Of a DNA stretch of 64,000 nucleotides, positions 9,771 to 22,477 are shown in pieces. The first letter of the stretch is position 1; each line of letters starts with the position of its first letter. The notes under the pieces were generated by a model. That model searched no databases, had not been told where the DNA came from, and was given only the letters and a program-made list of their open reading frames with translations. The position numbers were made by a program, and so were the translations under genes. The DNA is taken from the NCBI RefSeq assembly GCF_019649055.1, contig NW_026570267.1:434001-498000 (forward strand), read 5' to 3'. The DNA is from Paramacrobiotus metropolitanus (taxonomy: Eukaryota > Tardigrada > Eutardigrada > Parachela > Macrobiotidae).

Positions 9771-12700
9771 TTACAACTGGGAACTATTTACGGGACCATT
9801 CGACTGTGTCGCACCGGTAAGCGATCCCGAGCGCATATTCTGCATCTCCAGCGAATTATACGACGGCAGCGCCCCATCCGCGGTTGCCTCACTGGTCACA
9901 AGATGAACATTATTCAGACTGACATTCGAATTGGCCAGGACCGATTTCTGCAGGATCGGTGTGGCACTGGGATAATTCGATGGCTGTTCGGGCAGCGTGG
10001 CAATGGAGTGACGCTTTGTTCCCTGCCCATCATCACGCATGATCTCCGATTTGCCGCGCTCCACAATGGACGCTCGATAGGCGGCAATGTACTGCGCACG
10101 ACTGATCTGCAGATACAGCAGATCCGTCACCGGATACACGGTGAAGTCCGGGATAAACATTTCCGGATGCGTGGCCACGGAACGGTCTGACAATACCGGA
10201 CTGTGCAGCAGCGGCGGCGCTTCGCCCAACGTATTCAACACCGATATGCCGAAGTATGTGAAGGGGCCGCTCTGGAACAGCAGATGCTCCGTTCCCACTT
10301 TGACTTCAATGCGGCCTTCCAGAATCAGGATGAAATAGTCAGCCGGCCGACCCGCTGTGTAGAGATGCGGCGGCTCCGTGCCGTCTTTCAGCTTCCAGAA
10401 GCGTGCCGCTTCCGTGTGACGCAGTAATCGACGAAGAATAGTCGTGGTAATAATCTCCTCACGGAAGGGATCCAGTGTCGTGCTGAGAAACTGGAAGGTG
10501 GCGAGCTGGAGTTGCGGGGTAACGAGCGACTGATACTGCGGCGCCGAAGCTCCGCTGAAGATGGGCTGTTCAGCCTGCGGCTGGGCCAGCGCCATATCAC
10601 GGCGCTTTAATCGGCGCCGATTCTCCGCTGTTGTATCCATCTCGTCTTCGATTTCCGATTGTATAATCTCCTCAATGACGTCCTCCAGCGTCACCACGCC
10701 GACCGTCTCGTACACCGGGTCCAAATCGCCCACCGCCGTCACTCTCTGTACGAAAGCCATATGAGACCGGCCTTTCTTGAATTCCTCTGCAGAAAAGAGA
10801 AGAAAATCCATATTAAACCCATTAGTTTCTATGTAAAGATGTGTTTTGAGTTAAAAACGGAAAATATCGCCTGCATTATGACAACAATCGACAAATAAAA
10901 TAGCACCATATCGATCCGGCATCTTAATGCACAAGATGACTCGGACTACAGGAAACAGTTTCCGCAATCACACAAACACGACTAATAAAATTTAACAGCT
11001 TGATGAATTGTATGTGCGTAAACGCATCAATCGATACGATTTTACAATGCAGCACACGAAAACGAGTTGAATACAACGCACCTAGCATAACATCGAGAGT
11101 GGTATCATCGAAAACCGTTCGAACGTGGTGATTGTAGAATTTACACAACGTTTTCACCGGTGTGCTATCATCCGGATCCACGAGAGCCAAATCTTTAATG
11201 TTCAGCAGTGCAACAACATTGGTACGGGAGCCATCAAAAACAGGCACACGAGTGAAACCTAAACAAAATTATATTCTTAATAGTTTTGTTTTTCGATCAG
11301 CTATCGTACATTAGTGTGAAACTTAAAACCGGCTGTAAGTACGCGAAAACAGGGACGTACTATAAAAACGTACTTATTCACTGTTATAATTTAATTATGT
11401 TCATACGGTACTGCACCCTATAAAAATGTCAGAAAAAGCCAGTCTTTCAGTTCACGAAAACCATACACATATTAACACAATAATTACTACTGTCAATAAT
11501 TAGTAACGTTAGGGCCGAATTAACAACATGTCAATCATAACTCTACGCCTGATTTACAAGTTATACAAGTAGAATCAGCCGGTTAAGCGAATCATTAATC
11601 ACCCGTAACTAGCCACGCTTTTGTATCGTGCATAAAATATTTTACCTTGGCGCATAATTTCCGAAACAGTATCGAAATTCAGCATGGCATCGTACGATAT
11701 CATAAAAACTTCGTTTAACGGCGTCATAATCTGCGCGACATTCTTTCGCTTGAGCTCCAAAGCCCCAGAGATGATATTCACTTCTTCCTGTTCAAGGTCG
11801 CTCATTCCATGCCTAAGAGAAAATCAATAAGTGCACCCGAGTAAATGAACCATTTCTTGCCAGGAAATCTGCAACTGCCCTGCTGCGCTCCGTACAATGC
11901 AAAAATTGGTATCAAGTGAGCAAGTGCATTTTTAACTACAGAGCTATTCAATTAATTAAATACCCTCAATTTCTAACATTTAGCCAATCATGCCTGAAAG
12001 CAATGCACTGCGCGTCACGCTTCCATTATGTTTACTGTCAGAAACACTACATAGTGCTGAACAAAAATATCGTCACTTACGTCACTTTAATTAACTCCAT
12101 CAGGCGCTCACGATTGTAGACATGGCCAATTTCCGCGCCGAGGAAATAATCCAGTATTCTACTGATCGGATACGACAAGGGAAAGGTGACTAACATGAAA
12201 AACTTCGTCAACCAAATGGTGTTGGCTCCGACGGCCATTCCGTGCCGCGAACAGATCGCCTGCGGGACAATTTCACCAAAAATCACAATGGCCATGGTGG
12301 ACCCGATGACGGCCACCAGCCCCGACGTCAGATCGTCCATTAATATCGTTAATGTCGTGTTGACAAGGACGTTGCCAAAGAGGAGCGTACACAGCAAAAA
12401 ATTGCCCTTCTTGCGGATGGGCATGATGGCCTTGGCATAACTGCGCTCACGAGGCGAGCCGCAATTTCAAGACAATTTTCAACTCAGTGACATCCAGGGT
12501 TAATAAACCCAAGTTGAGCCCGGAAAAGAGACCGGAAAGCGTCAGCAGTAACATAATTAACAGGATCTGCAGCCACAATGGTAACAGATAGGGCGAAGGC
12601 TTGGGATACGCATGTAACTGCATCCAGCTATCGTTTTTCTGGCTTGTCCATTTATGGTTGTTCGTCAGCTTTATACAGAAACTATATTTATCTGGAACAG

Positions 12701-13793
12701 GAGAAAACAGTCAGCAATCAATACTAAAAACGAGACTGACATATAATTTGAGACAATAATAAGGATCTACAATCAAACATGCTTAAAACGAAAGTATTTA
12801 CCGCTTACGCATATTAACGGGATGCGGTAAATTTGTAAACACAACGCTTTAGAAATTTATTGCAGCGCTTCTCATTTTTTGATATGAAATGAGCTACAAA
12901 ATTTAAACTGTACGTTCTACTGGACTGTCAAACTAATTTTCTGCATGACAAGAATGCGTAAATTTTTTCAGCCAAAAAATCAATAAATTAATCAATACGA
13001 CGACAATTGCGTATTCAGCAGAGAGCAGTAATACTACTCTGTCATAAAATGATCTTCTGCCTAAGTAGTTTCAAAATCACGAAGGATGATAAAGTCTCGC
13101 ATACAAAATACGAATACTAAAGCCAACGTTTCAGCACCGTCTATACTGGCAAATTTAACAACACGACCAAAGATAATAAGCACTGCATTACAATTTTAAC
13201 AAAAACTTCCCAAACCGGCCCAACCAAAATCAATTGTGAAAACACCATAAAACGATAAATAAAGTTATAAACTAAAATAAACAGCCGTTTTAGTGTATCC
13301 GTGAATTTCTCTTACCAACTTCATGCTTGGCACTGCTGGCGAATTTAATGGTAAAAACCGCCACATTGTTGGATGCGATCCGCGGCTGATACCTTTCCGT
13401 CAAATCATTGTCGCACTGCAGATGCGTTGTTGTGAAGGCCAGCGACATTTCCGGTCCGAAGTGTATCCCAAACACCCGCAACTCGAATTCCGTATCCTCC
13501 AACACCTTAACTGCGCCATCCTCCGTCAGTATTGTCTCGCCGCTGTTCAGGCGAAATCCGAGAATAATCGGACTGGAGGAATCGTTGGCCGTTACAGCCG
13601 TGCCGCTGGGAGTCAGCGGATCGGACACCGCCTGACGACGATACTGCCGCGAGTAATGTCGCACACCGACATACTGATGATCCGATTCAGCGCCCACGTT
13701 ATGCCGCAGCCGAAAATTCCCGGCTAAACCATACGCGATAATGAACACTATGCTGGGAATGGTTAATCTGATGATCGCCATCCAACAATACAA
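9771..13793 (-). CDS. CNNM: CNNM-family (ancient conserved domain) magnesium/metal transporter
   Basis: Exons in transcription order are 13793-13316, 12691-12081, 11812-11646, 11258-11082 and 10786-9771, about 815 aa after one frame correction. Exon 1 has a signal-anchor ([17 protein letters not shown]) and the extracellular domain. Exon 2 carries the DUF21 membrane core: [27 protein letters not shown] and [16 protein letters not shown]. Exons 3-5 hold the paired CBS (Bateman) domain, with [34 protein letters not shown] and [11 protein letters not shown]. The cyclic-nucleotide-binding-like domain follows ([18 protein letters not shown]). Each part is colinear with vertebrate CNNM proteins, which mediate Mg2+ homeostasis at the plasma membrane. 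One extra base in the A-run at about 12465-12467 breaks the frame. Dropping it gives [16 protein letters not shown], matching the family, so an assembly indel is likely. An alternative Met lies at 13781. Confidence 0.95.
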
Positions 13794-15017
13794 TGAGAAA
13801 AAAACCGGGTTGGTGGATTCACAACAAATAGGATTACCAAATAATCATAAGTAACGCACGCCTTCCCAGTATTTCGACTAGTTCCAAATCACCCAAAAAT
13901 CAACAAAACAACAGCTTGTTTTCAACCGGAAGTCAAATCACACAATTGTCATAACACCGAGCTTCTTAAAACAATCAAATCGATATCCTGAAACGGAGTA
14001 TCAGTCGTTTGTAGTTAAACGTAAACACGATTGTCGTAGCGTTAGGTTAGATTAGAAACAGAACAAAGAAAGCCTTTACTAAACGGCTCATACTCGCATA
14101 TTAGAGAGTAACTGGGGAGATTTTGTGAGGAAGACGAGAGCGATCCCGAGGGTAGAAGCTGCATGATCGAAGTGAACCCAAAATAGAGTGGGCACGTTGT
14201 CGAAGGAGCTATTTTTGCAACCAACGGACAAACGGTCACAAACCTGATCAATGGTATCTTCTCATCGGACCCCACTGATTAGATAGATTTTCTCCGAAGT
14301 AGTGAATATCCGTATGTTATTCAGCAGTTTATTAAACGATAAGATGAATTAAAGCAGAGCGATTTGATAAGAAATATTACGCGCGGTAATCAGACACCGC
14401 AAGAACAGTCACCACGATTTAAAAGTCCCCGTAAAAGTTAAAAACGACAAAAGTGGCGAAATGAAAAAGTTGCACTTGCTGTTGGGGCGGCTGAGCCGGC
14501 GGGAGTGGCTCACATCGATACTGGCAAGGTACAGCATCACAGGGTTTCAGCTACTCAGCGTCATAATAACGTAAACATGAACTGTATTGCTTGTGCAATG
14601 CATCACCACCAGTACAACCCTGTACGCTGGGGGCAGTTGGCAAGACGCAGCCGTGCGCTTCGTGCGTCGTTATTTTTTGGCAGACATTTGGCTGCCAGCT
14701 GCATATCAATGACTCACAAGCCAAGTTTTTTTTAGATTTTGTTTTTTTTGTATTTTGGTTTCTATAAATTTTTATTAATAACAAAAGTACTTACAAAATT
14801 GAAGATCTATAACGTATGCAGTAGCGCCACGCTACTAGCGCGGTGTAGCGCGTTACTGCGTGCACTCGCATGAGTCGTATCTAACTGATCATACTGAACT
14901 GATGCGCAGAAAAGTTGAACTTGTCATCTGGACAGGCAGATCTACAAGCCTTATTAAAACTAGCAATCGTTCCTTGATGAGCTTTTTTGCGGGCGTGAAT
15001 TAATTCTCGATGGTGGG
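13794..15017. other. divergent intergenic region between CNNM and VIPAS39
   Basis: The upstream regions of both genes probably lie here, since they diverge from it. A T-rich stretch sits at 14727-14775. Overlapping ORFs around 14500-14780 on both strands show no family features. No gene is supported. Confidence 0.4.
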
Positions 15018-17215
15018 ATGGCGGACGATGAAGCGTACTGGAATTCAACATCAGCAGTCCGCGGTTTTGACTTCGACGACGATCCGCATGGCGTCAACAG
15101 CGAAAACCTTCTCAAACTCTTCGCTGTTTCCCTGCAGCCCCCGTCATCGCCGCTGGGGCATTCCGACGATGTGGATCTCCGCAGTACCGCGTCGGACGAT
15201 GCCTCGAGTGTGCGCTCAGACGGCACAAACGATGATATTCCCAAAGCCACCAGTTTCGCCCGCTCGCTGGTGGCGCGCACCCGCAGCACACTGAGCAAAA
15301 CCAGCATCGTGTCCGCTGCGTCCAACAGCAGCAGTGTGGCGCACCACTCGTCGGTGTCGCCCACGTTTTCCCTTCCACTAAAAGTTTCGCCGAAGAAGCC
15401 CCAGGTCATCCAGCCGCCGGAGATCGTGGTGCGGCCGCGCAGTGATTCGGATGAGTCGGGCAGTCAGCTTATGTCTGAAGTGCAGTATCTGCGGAGAAAT
15501 TTGGAAGTATCCAGAAAAGACCAGTGGATTAAGCTCTCTGCAAAAGAAATGGTACGTTGCATATTTTTTCTTCTGTAAGTCTGTAACTGTACGATCTTTC
15601 TACTGTGCGTCTCGTATTCTTTTGCTTATGCGGAATCGTGCGCGTGTGGTCGTGTTTAGTTTTGTGATCTGCGCTCTGCAGACTTTGTTTTGTTTTATAA
15701 TCCATAGCTGTTATACGTAAGTACTGCTCCTGTATTGCACTTCGTATACCTCAGATACTAGATACTATTTGTACTTCTAAGTTTTAACCTTTTTACGTTT
15801 TTTCAGTTTTCTGAGCGTTTTGTTACAGACTGGTTTTCTTGTTATAGGTGTGGCGGATAGTAAGAAACAAGCCGTATGGTTTGGAAAATTATCGCAATCT
15901 GGAGGAAAAGCTTGCGCTGCTGGATCAAGCGTTGAATTTATACGACAATAATGCCATTATTATCGTGATACTTCACATGAAGCATACCCTGAACAGGGAA
16001 ATCTTTCTACGGGAGTTGGCCAATAAACCCGATGCCATGGACCAGTACGTGGCGTTTCTCGTCGGTGATGGGAAGTTGCAGGAGTGTTTTGATATACTGG
16101 AGCACATTGGAAGATTTGGTAAGTTATGTTTAGTTTCGCTGCTTGTGTAATTGTTTTAGATGGTCAGTATCCGAGAAAGCTGCTCTAGCTGGATCGAAGT
16201 TACAAATAATTGTGATAAGATAGTAATAAGATAATTGTAAATTTCACACTTTCCGTATTTTGTTAAGTAGTTTTTGCAAGCTCGCATTGTGTTTATTTTT
16301 CTGCCTTTCTGTTCTTTAGTCACTGTATCATTTCTTTTTTTGGGGTCGTATTTTACGTTCGCCCGCACCTTTTCGTTGTTAGAATTTAATTTTAAGATCT
16401 GGGCGGCGAAATTATTTTGGATCGCGTTAATCTTGCGATTGGTTATCATTTATTGTTCGTAATTGTCTTATGTCGTAGATGAAGCAACCCAGTTGCAGCT
16501 TCGTTTATCGCTCCAAAAGCACCACATTCCGGACCGTTTGAAAGAGCTGGATTCGGGAATAAAGCGCCAACTAACCGTTGCCAGTTCGCCCGCTTCGGAG
16601 TTGACCCGCTTGCGGACTTACAAATCTCTCTTGGAGGTGCAGCGTCCCATCGACGACCATGACGAGAAAGCCTCAAAAGACCCTAAAAATGATCTTTTTG
16701 TACAGTTTCCCCGTTTGCGTTCTGTGATTGGTCTATCCCTCATTGACACGCTGCACTACTGCTGTTTATATCATTTCGACAAACCGGAAACCAATTTTTG
16801 TAGTCCGCACTACATTCGCCGCGCTTTTGCCATTCCGGAGAAGCAGTTTTTGTGGACGGCGTTGAGCGCTCTCTCAAAGGCACAAAAATGGAACGATATC
16901 CAGTCACTGCTGACGGATCGCACCGGCTGGTTCGGGGCGCCCAAACCGAAATCCGCTATTGGATTCGAGAGTGTCGTGGATGTGCTGCTGCGCAATGGAA
17001 CACCGCCGGATGTGTTAGCGTATTATTTGCGATTAATTGATGAGCCAGAGTTGCGGCTGGAATTGAGTCGAAAGAGCAAGTGCCATAGTGTGACAATTGA
17101 TACGTTGGCTGTTTTGAAACAGTTTGACAAACTGCAAGATTTCGGTGCTAAATTTGATCCCGGTTCGGCGGAGTTTCAATATATTCAGGAAGTTTTACAT
17201 AAAGCTAAAATGTGA
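15018..17215 (+). CDS. VIPAS39: VIPAS39 / SPE-39 (VPS33B-interacting protein)
   Basis: Three exons (15018-15551, 15848-16118, 16479-17215) join in phase to 513 aa, close to the roughly 490 aa of vertebrate VIPAS39. Residues 1-165 are an acidic, Ser-rich disordered region followed by a short helix (EVQYLRRNLEVSRKD). Exon 2 has the conserved NLEEKLALLDQAL, NAIIIVILHMKHTLNREIF and LRELANKPDAM. Exon 3 has HYCCLYHFDKPETNF, WTALSALSKAQKWNDIQSL and IGFESVVDVLLRNG, all colinear with the SPE-39/VPS16 C-terminal fold. The family partners VPS33B in the CHEVI complex for endolysosomal trafficking. The start is the first Met of the frame (MADDEAYW). No frame break is needed. Confidence 0.95.
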
Positions 17216-20200
17216 TCGAGTGTTGTGTTTTCTCAGAGTATAGTAGAGTTTGTATTTTGCACTACGCTCGTTAGAAAATTTGAACATGTGCACTCACACG
17301 CAAATACCATTTGCAAGTTGCAGCACGTGTAGTTAATAACATTTCTAACGAGTTTTTGGGCGTTTTCAAGATTTCGATTTCCTTACGCGCTGGTGAATCA
17401 GTACTAGGCTGTATAGCAAAAGAACTAGGCTGTATAACATTTCTTTCAAAACCTTTTTGTTAAAGTTCTGTGTTTCGAATACAACTCCACATCTGCTAAG
17501 CGCAACAATTTTATTTGTCGAAAGTTACAGCATGGTTACACGCTTAAGACATTAATTATATTGAACACTGTATGGAGTACGTGCGTGGAGTCGTCGACAG
17601 TTTTATAACAATGAATACCAGATAAGTCAATGGAGCCCATCAGAAGGTTTCTTACGTTGTGTTCGGTGCATTCTTTTATTTGTCGATTGTTCGGGATTGT
17701 CAGTTTTAAAAAAAAACTTATGATTTTCTCGAAATTATAACCATAACCAATTAACCATATACTACCAATAACCAAGGTGTATGGTTATGGTAATGATAGA
17801 GAATTTCCTTTATACAAATTAGTACTACCATTCCAAATCTGAACATTCGTACTTTAATGATAGTCTAATCTGATTATTTTTAGTTCGTTCCGATATCTCA
17901 TTAAAATTAGTTTTAGGATATGCCTTACTACCCGTCTGATGTTTGACTTCAGCCAGGTTTACAATCCCATGCTAGACTGTCAACCTAGCCGGAAATGGGC
18001 TACCTGCTCTGGTTGCAATTAAATTAAATTAAATTACGTATCAGGCGTCAGGCAAACAAGTATGCTTATACTATAATAAGTATAACAGTGTCATACTTAC
18101 AGTACTAGATCGTCATCCGATACGGAAATTAATTACGTTTTTGTGGAACTAGCATGTTTCTAAAGAATTGATGCTCCCCTAATTCAGTTTTGACTGTGGA
18201 TGCATTGCAAACTTGCACCTTTTGATTTTCTGCAACACGATCTGGAAGTTGCAGAGTATCTTGTATATGCCGGTCATATAGGGGGCAAAACTAAACGTGT
18301 TCCACGGTTCCTCTGTATTGCTGCCGTCACCCGGCTGGAGTTTTACGTTGTGGCTAAACATGGCGCTTATGTACCGCGCCAGATTTAACCGTATGTACTA
18401 CCGCAACGTCACACTCCAGGCGGGTGACGGCAGCAATACAGGGGAACCTTGGAACACGCTTAGTTTTGCCCCCTATATACGGAGCGTTGGCGTTAAAAAT
18501 TTTAATGCGTTCCCATAACTGCATCCTTCTCCATAATAAAGTTATATTATTGAAAGTGACATTACAGTATGAATTTTTATCAGATTAAGAGGCAATCATT
18601 TAAGTAACCTTAATTTATCAGTTCCAACTGGCCTATAGTTGCAGTACGAGCGGCAGACGAGGTACGACACCAGAGTATATGTAATTCGATATGGGACTAC
18701 TTACTGGATCATTCCCAGTTGCTTTTTTTTAGCGTTTTCAGCTCTTTCAGTACAGCGTAATACAACTTTACAAGTCCCAGTGCAAGATATGTAAAAACTG
18801 TACGTACCGCGAGCGTACAGCTACACTTTCTCTGCATTTATTCCAGTTATGGATTCCCGCATTCCGCCGCATCCAATCTTTTATCGTATAATACACTCCA
18901 GCAGCTGTTAGGAGACAGACCGCTGCTGACACAAAGATCAATCTTGCTCGGCTGTATTCCCCTTTGCGATGCCGTTAGGCTTCCGTTGGCAAATTTTATG
19001 GTGGTATCATTTGTTGCCCGCCGCACTGATATAATTAATCTGAATAACCAAAACAAACTGTAAATCAATAGATGAGATATTCAACTCGTGTATGCAAGAT
19101 CATTCGCTAATTGATCATTTGCTACATCGTGAGAGTGAACAACGCATCTTGCGGTACGTCTGGCGTTTTACTGTTTTGATACCGTTTGCAAAGGTCACCA
19201 ATGTTCCTACACATGTAAACGATGGAAGGATTCTGGCTGCGGGGTACAATCATGCACCCGACAGTTCATTGATTGAGCCGGCAGTTAACGAGGCGTTTAT
19301 TACGGTATAATGGATCTCTTTCATGTGTGCCGAACAGTTATGCTTTCCGGTTGCGGTTTGCAGTTGTGGAAATATAGTGTGTGGATATTTCTATTTCATA
19401 TTCCATTCGGTGAGTAACTCCTACAAGGACTAGAGTATAAAATTTGATAACTCTTCGGCTTCTTTGTTAAACGCGATCTTTACGTTCATATTGGGACTAA
19501 ATTTGTTACTATATATGTATCAGCGCGTTTTTTCTTCGTCAAATCACACAGTTTAACTGTTTGAGGTCATATGTGTTATGTTATCTTTCTTGTGTTTATA
19601 GTTTTACCACGAAATTAATCAGTGTAGTGGGTTTTATTTTAATAGTGATTGTATTTCTTGAATGGTAACCACACACGATGCTTACTAGTACTTAAACTAT
19701 TGCAATAGTTAATCTGATTGCAATTGCAATTAGATTAACTACTAACACAACAGTAACTCAGTCGGCTTCTGCGAATACCGTATAATTTTGTTTTATTGCA
19801 TGGACATGTACACTCGTTTCATCAGCAAATGCCAAGCAGGGTAGCATTTGCATAGATCGATGTAAGGATGAAGGTGAGGATGAATACAAACCGCAAAGCG
19901 AAACGATATTCAATCGCTAAGAGCACCGATTAATTAGCTTACAACCTTACAACTGGAGACACTCGATGTTTGTTCTGAACAGTTACATAAGTACGGAAAA
20001 CACAATGGGTGATGTTTATAATTAATTCTTATTACTAACATTTAACTGCAGACTGTACTTAATGAAGTTCGTAATAACATAGCTGTGGACAATCCGTGCA
20101 ACAATTTACTTACTCGTATTAAAAAAAGGTGATAAAAATGTGTTACGAGCAATTAAAAATTAATACTATAGAAGTTACTTTATTGTGTCATAAAGAGAAT

Positions 20201-20311
20201 TCCAATAAACTTTTGTTGTTCATACATGAAATCGCTTAGGGGGAAGCTGAATACAACATTAGATATTAATTTTAGTAAGTAACAAAATACGAGTAATTGT
20301 GATTACTACAG
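17216..20311. other. intergenic region with a foldback element and possible retroelement tail
   Basis: About 3 kb without a supported gene. Around 17938-18035 lies a stretch ending in short AAATT repeats, reminiscent of a non-LTR element 3' end (weak). A 200-bp foldback sits at 18278-18478. At 18850-19065 both strands are open, but no family was recognised. If Ly6 gene 1 has a signal-peptide exon, it lies in this interval and was not found. Confidence 0.4.
18278..18478. mobile_element. foldback MITE-like hairpin (about 200 bp)
   Basis: The left arm (about 18278-18342) starts TATAGGGGGCAAAACTAAAC. The right arm (about 18413-18478) is its imperfect reverse complement and ends TTTTGCCCCCTATA. 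The arms are about 65 bp around a 70-bp loop. There is no coding capacity. A non-autonomous DNA transposon is the simplest reading. No clear target duplication beyond TATA-like flanks was found. Confidence 0.65.
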
Positions 20312-20807
20312 GTTACTGTATGCGCTGCTACTTCTGTTCCACAACCAACATCAACGACCACTGCGTAACCAATCCGGGACTGGAAACGCTGCCATATGCG
20401 GCGGACTGTCAGAAATCTTTCTGTCTGAAGACGGAGATTTATTTTCCCAATGGTACATACAAATGGCCCAGTGAAAAAGCCCATTACCAGTAGCCAGTGC
20501 TAATTAAAGTTCGCATTTTATAACAAGAATGATATTGATTACAGGGACATTCATGAGTTTGGCGCGGGATTGCATTGATACGGCTATGCATTCAGGCTGC
20601 CTAAAGGGATCATCGGCAGAGGAAAATCTTGATCAAATTGCCAATTACGGGAAGACTGTGGACAAGCAGAAAGAATTTCGAGTTTGCTCATATTTTTGCT
20701 CCAAAGATTTATGCAATGCCGGCAGACGCTCGTTGATGAAAGGCGGACTGAGCATGCATATTGCTGTGTTAATAACGACCGTACTCACAGTGTTTATGTC
20801 TGCCTAA
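20312..20807 (+). CDS. Ly6/uPAR-type three-finger protein, probably GPI-anchored (gene 1, 5' incomplete)
   Basis: Two exons are clear: 20312-20452 and 20545-20807, joined in phase 1. They encode YCMRCYFCSTTNINDHC, then CQKSFCLKTEIYFPNG, LARDCID, and VCSYFCSKDLCNAG ending with the CN signature of Ly6/uPAR folds. A hydrophobic tail (HIAVLITTVLTVFMSA) at the end fits GPI-anchor processing. The spacing resembles the invertebrate Quiver/Sleepless subgroup. The signal-peptide exon upstream was not found. The next gene, at 21774, is a paralogue in the same orientation with the same phases. Confidence 0.82.
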
Positions 20808-21773
20808 CTCGATCAGCCGATAGTATGGAACTTTATTTGAAAATTTCAAAAAAACCATTTTGCCAAATGATTTATTTGTAGCACTGCAATAACTTGCTGC
20901 GACGTCTGTGTATGTCTAATGTTTTAAAAAATGGCTGCCTACATATTAATTTATCGATGAGTTCGATCGATAAAACCTCCAAAGTTTCCGAAAGTCGATA
21001 CAATAATACAGAACTTGAATATTATTATTAGCTCCTTTACATGGTATTATATTATGCAGCCCAGAATTTGCAATAAGTCACAAAACCTGTTCTAAATGAT
21101 GTTAACTGCTTGACATCGTTTCTGGCTGCTGCCGACAACTTGCCGCGCGTGCACATTTTATGAAGTTATCAGTAATGTCTTTTGCAATTACTGATAATCT
21201 CCGTCACCCAAATGACGGAAACTTCAGCCAAGCAATTGTATTTTTGAAGCGTTTTGCTCGATGGATTGGACATTGACGTCTACCAACTTAAGTTTTTTGT
21301 AACCTCATTTGGAAAGCTTTCCTAGTTTTCTATAATATTTTTGCATTAATTTGAGCAAACAGCAAGAGTTGACCTAACTTGACATGAGGCTCATAGATTT
21401 TACTGCCAAATCAGGATCGAGCAACTATTTGCATTTCCTTTATGCATAATATACGGTAAATCGTATTATTATGATTGCCGCTTTAATCGCTCACAGCCGC
21501 GCCATTTGCATGTTAAACTGTTAGATAGATTTTATGATACAATGAATATATTATTCCAATGCTAAGCTATACCCATATTTTTTGTACATCTTAATGTAAC
21601 AAAAGCTGTCTTTTTGCACATCCACGTAGCATTTTAATTACAGAAATTGTTTTACTTTTTATCTATTTCGATCCCTTCCGGCACATGATAGTCGAGTGGA
21701 AACACATAATAGTTGAGCGAAGCGGAAGAAACGATTATCACAGGAAGCGCGTTATTAAATGCTGCATGCCCCG
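20808..21773. other. intergenic region between the two Ly6 genes
   Basis: AT-rich spacer of about 1 kb. No ORF or repeat of note is seen. It should hold the 3' UTR of gene 1 and the promoter of gene 2. Confidence 0.4.
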
Positions 21774-22477
21774 ATGTTTACGCCAAAGATTTTCTTTTTA
21801 CCCTTAGCAGTTTGGATATCACAGACGGCGATAAAACCCTGTAAGTTGAACTATCGTTTAGCCACACTTTTCTCCTGTGAAGAGGGCCTTTAATTTGTTA
21901 GGCGAAGCCGTTTTTTGTTACAAATGCGATTCGACAATTGATTCCGGCTGTCAAGAGAAATTTGATTCCACAACAGCGGGATTGGAGGCTGTCAACTGTT
22001 CTGAACAGATCTATCAGGCAAAGTACTGCATTAAAACTACGGGAATGTATGGCGGTATGTCTACATTACTGTCACAGTATGAAATAGGCAAAAAACAAGC
22101 GAGCTAATTAATGTATTTAATATGCCTGGCAAAAGAATACAGTTGACATTCAGCTTTGGAAAGTCGAAGAAAATGAAAAAGATTTCTCTTTTCTTTACTT
22201 TTGTTTTACTTTTTTTGGCGATTTCTTTTTACTTTAGTAGCTTATATAATTATTAACAATGTGTATATTTTTTCCAGGGAAACCAGGCACTCGCAGATTC
22301 TGTAGCTCAAAAAATCTGGGCAACATGTGTAACTATCTGCAGCGTCCGAACGAACCGCTGGAATTCCGAGCGTGCATATTCACTTGCACCAGTGACCTTT
22401 GTAATAGTGGGACTCTTGTTGTGCCAACATTAATCACTCTGGTTTTTACTTTCGGTTTGTTAGAATTGCAACGTTAA
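21774..22477 (+). CDS. Ly6/uPAR-type three-finger protein, GPI-anchored (gene 2)
   Basis: Exons 21774-21840, 21902-22054 and 22278-22477 join in phase 1 to 139 aa. Exon 1 encodes a signal peptide (KIFFLPLAVWISQTAI). The mature domain starts CEAVFCYKCDSTIDSGC and carries VNCSEQIYQAKYC, FCSSKNLGNMCNYL and ACIFTCTSDLCNSG, the Ly6 cysteine pattern with terminal CN. The hydrophobic C-terminus (PTLITLVFTFGLLEL) is a likely GPI-attachment signal. The start was chosen because it is the only one giving a signal peptide in phase. AATAAA lies at 22601-22606. With 20312-20807 it forms a tandem pair, probably a local duplication. Confidence 0.88.

Noticed and set aside
18847-19068. Open frames on both strands, with a plausible-looking peptide on each
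   Set aside because: The two readings exclude each other, no splice context or family was found, and the plus-strand one ends without a neighbour.
19092-19310. ORF containing DGRILAAGYNHAP, at first reminiscent of a deaminase
   Set aside because: The catalytic HAE and PCxxC motifs of cytidine deaminases are missing, and the frame is short.
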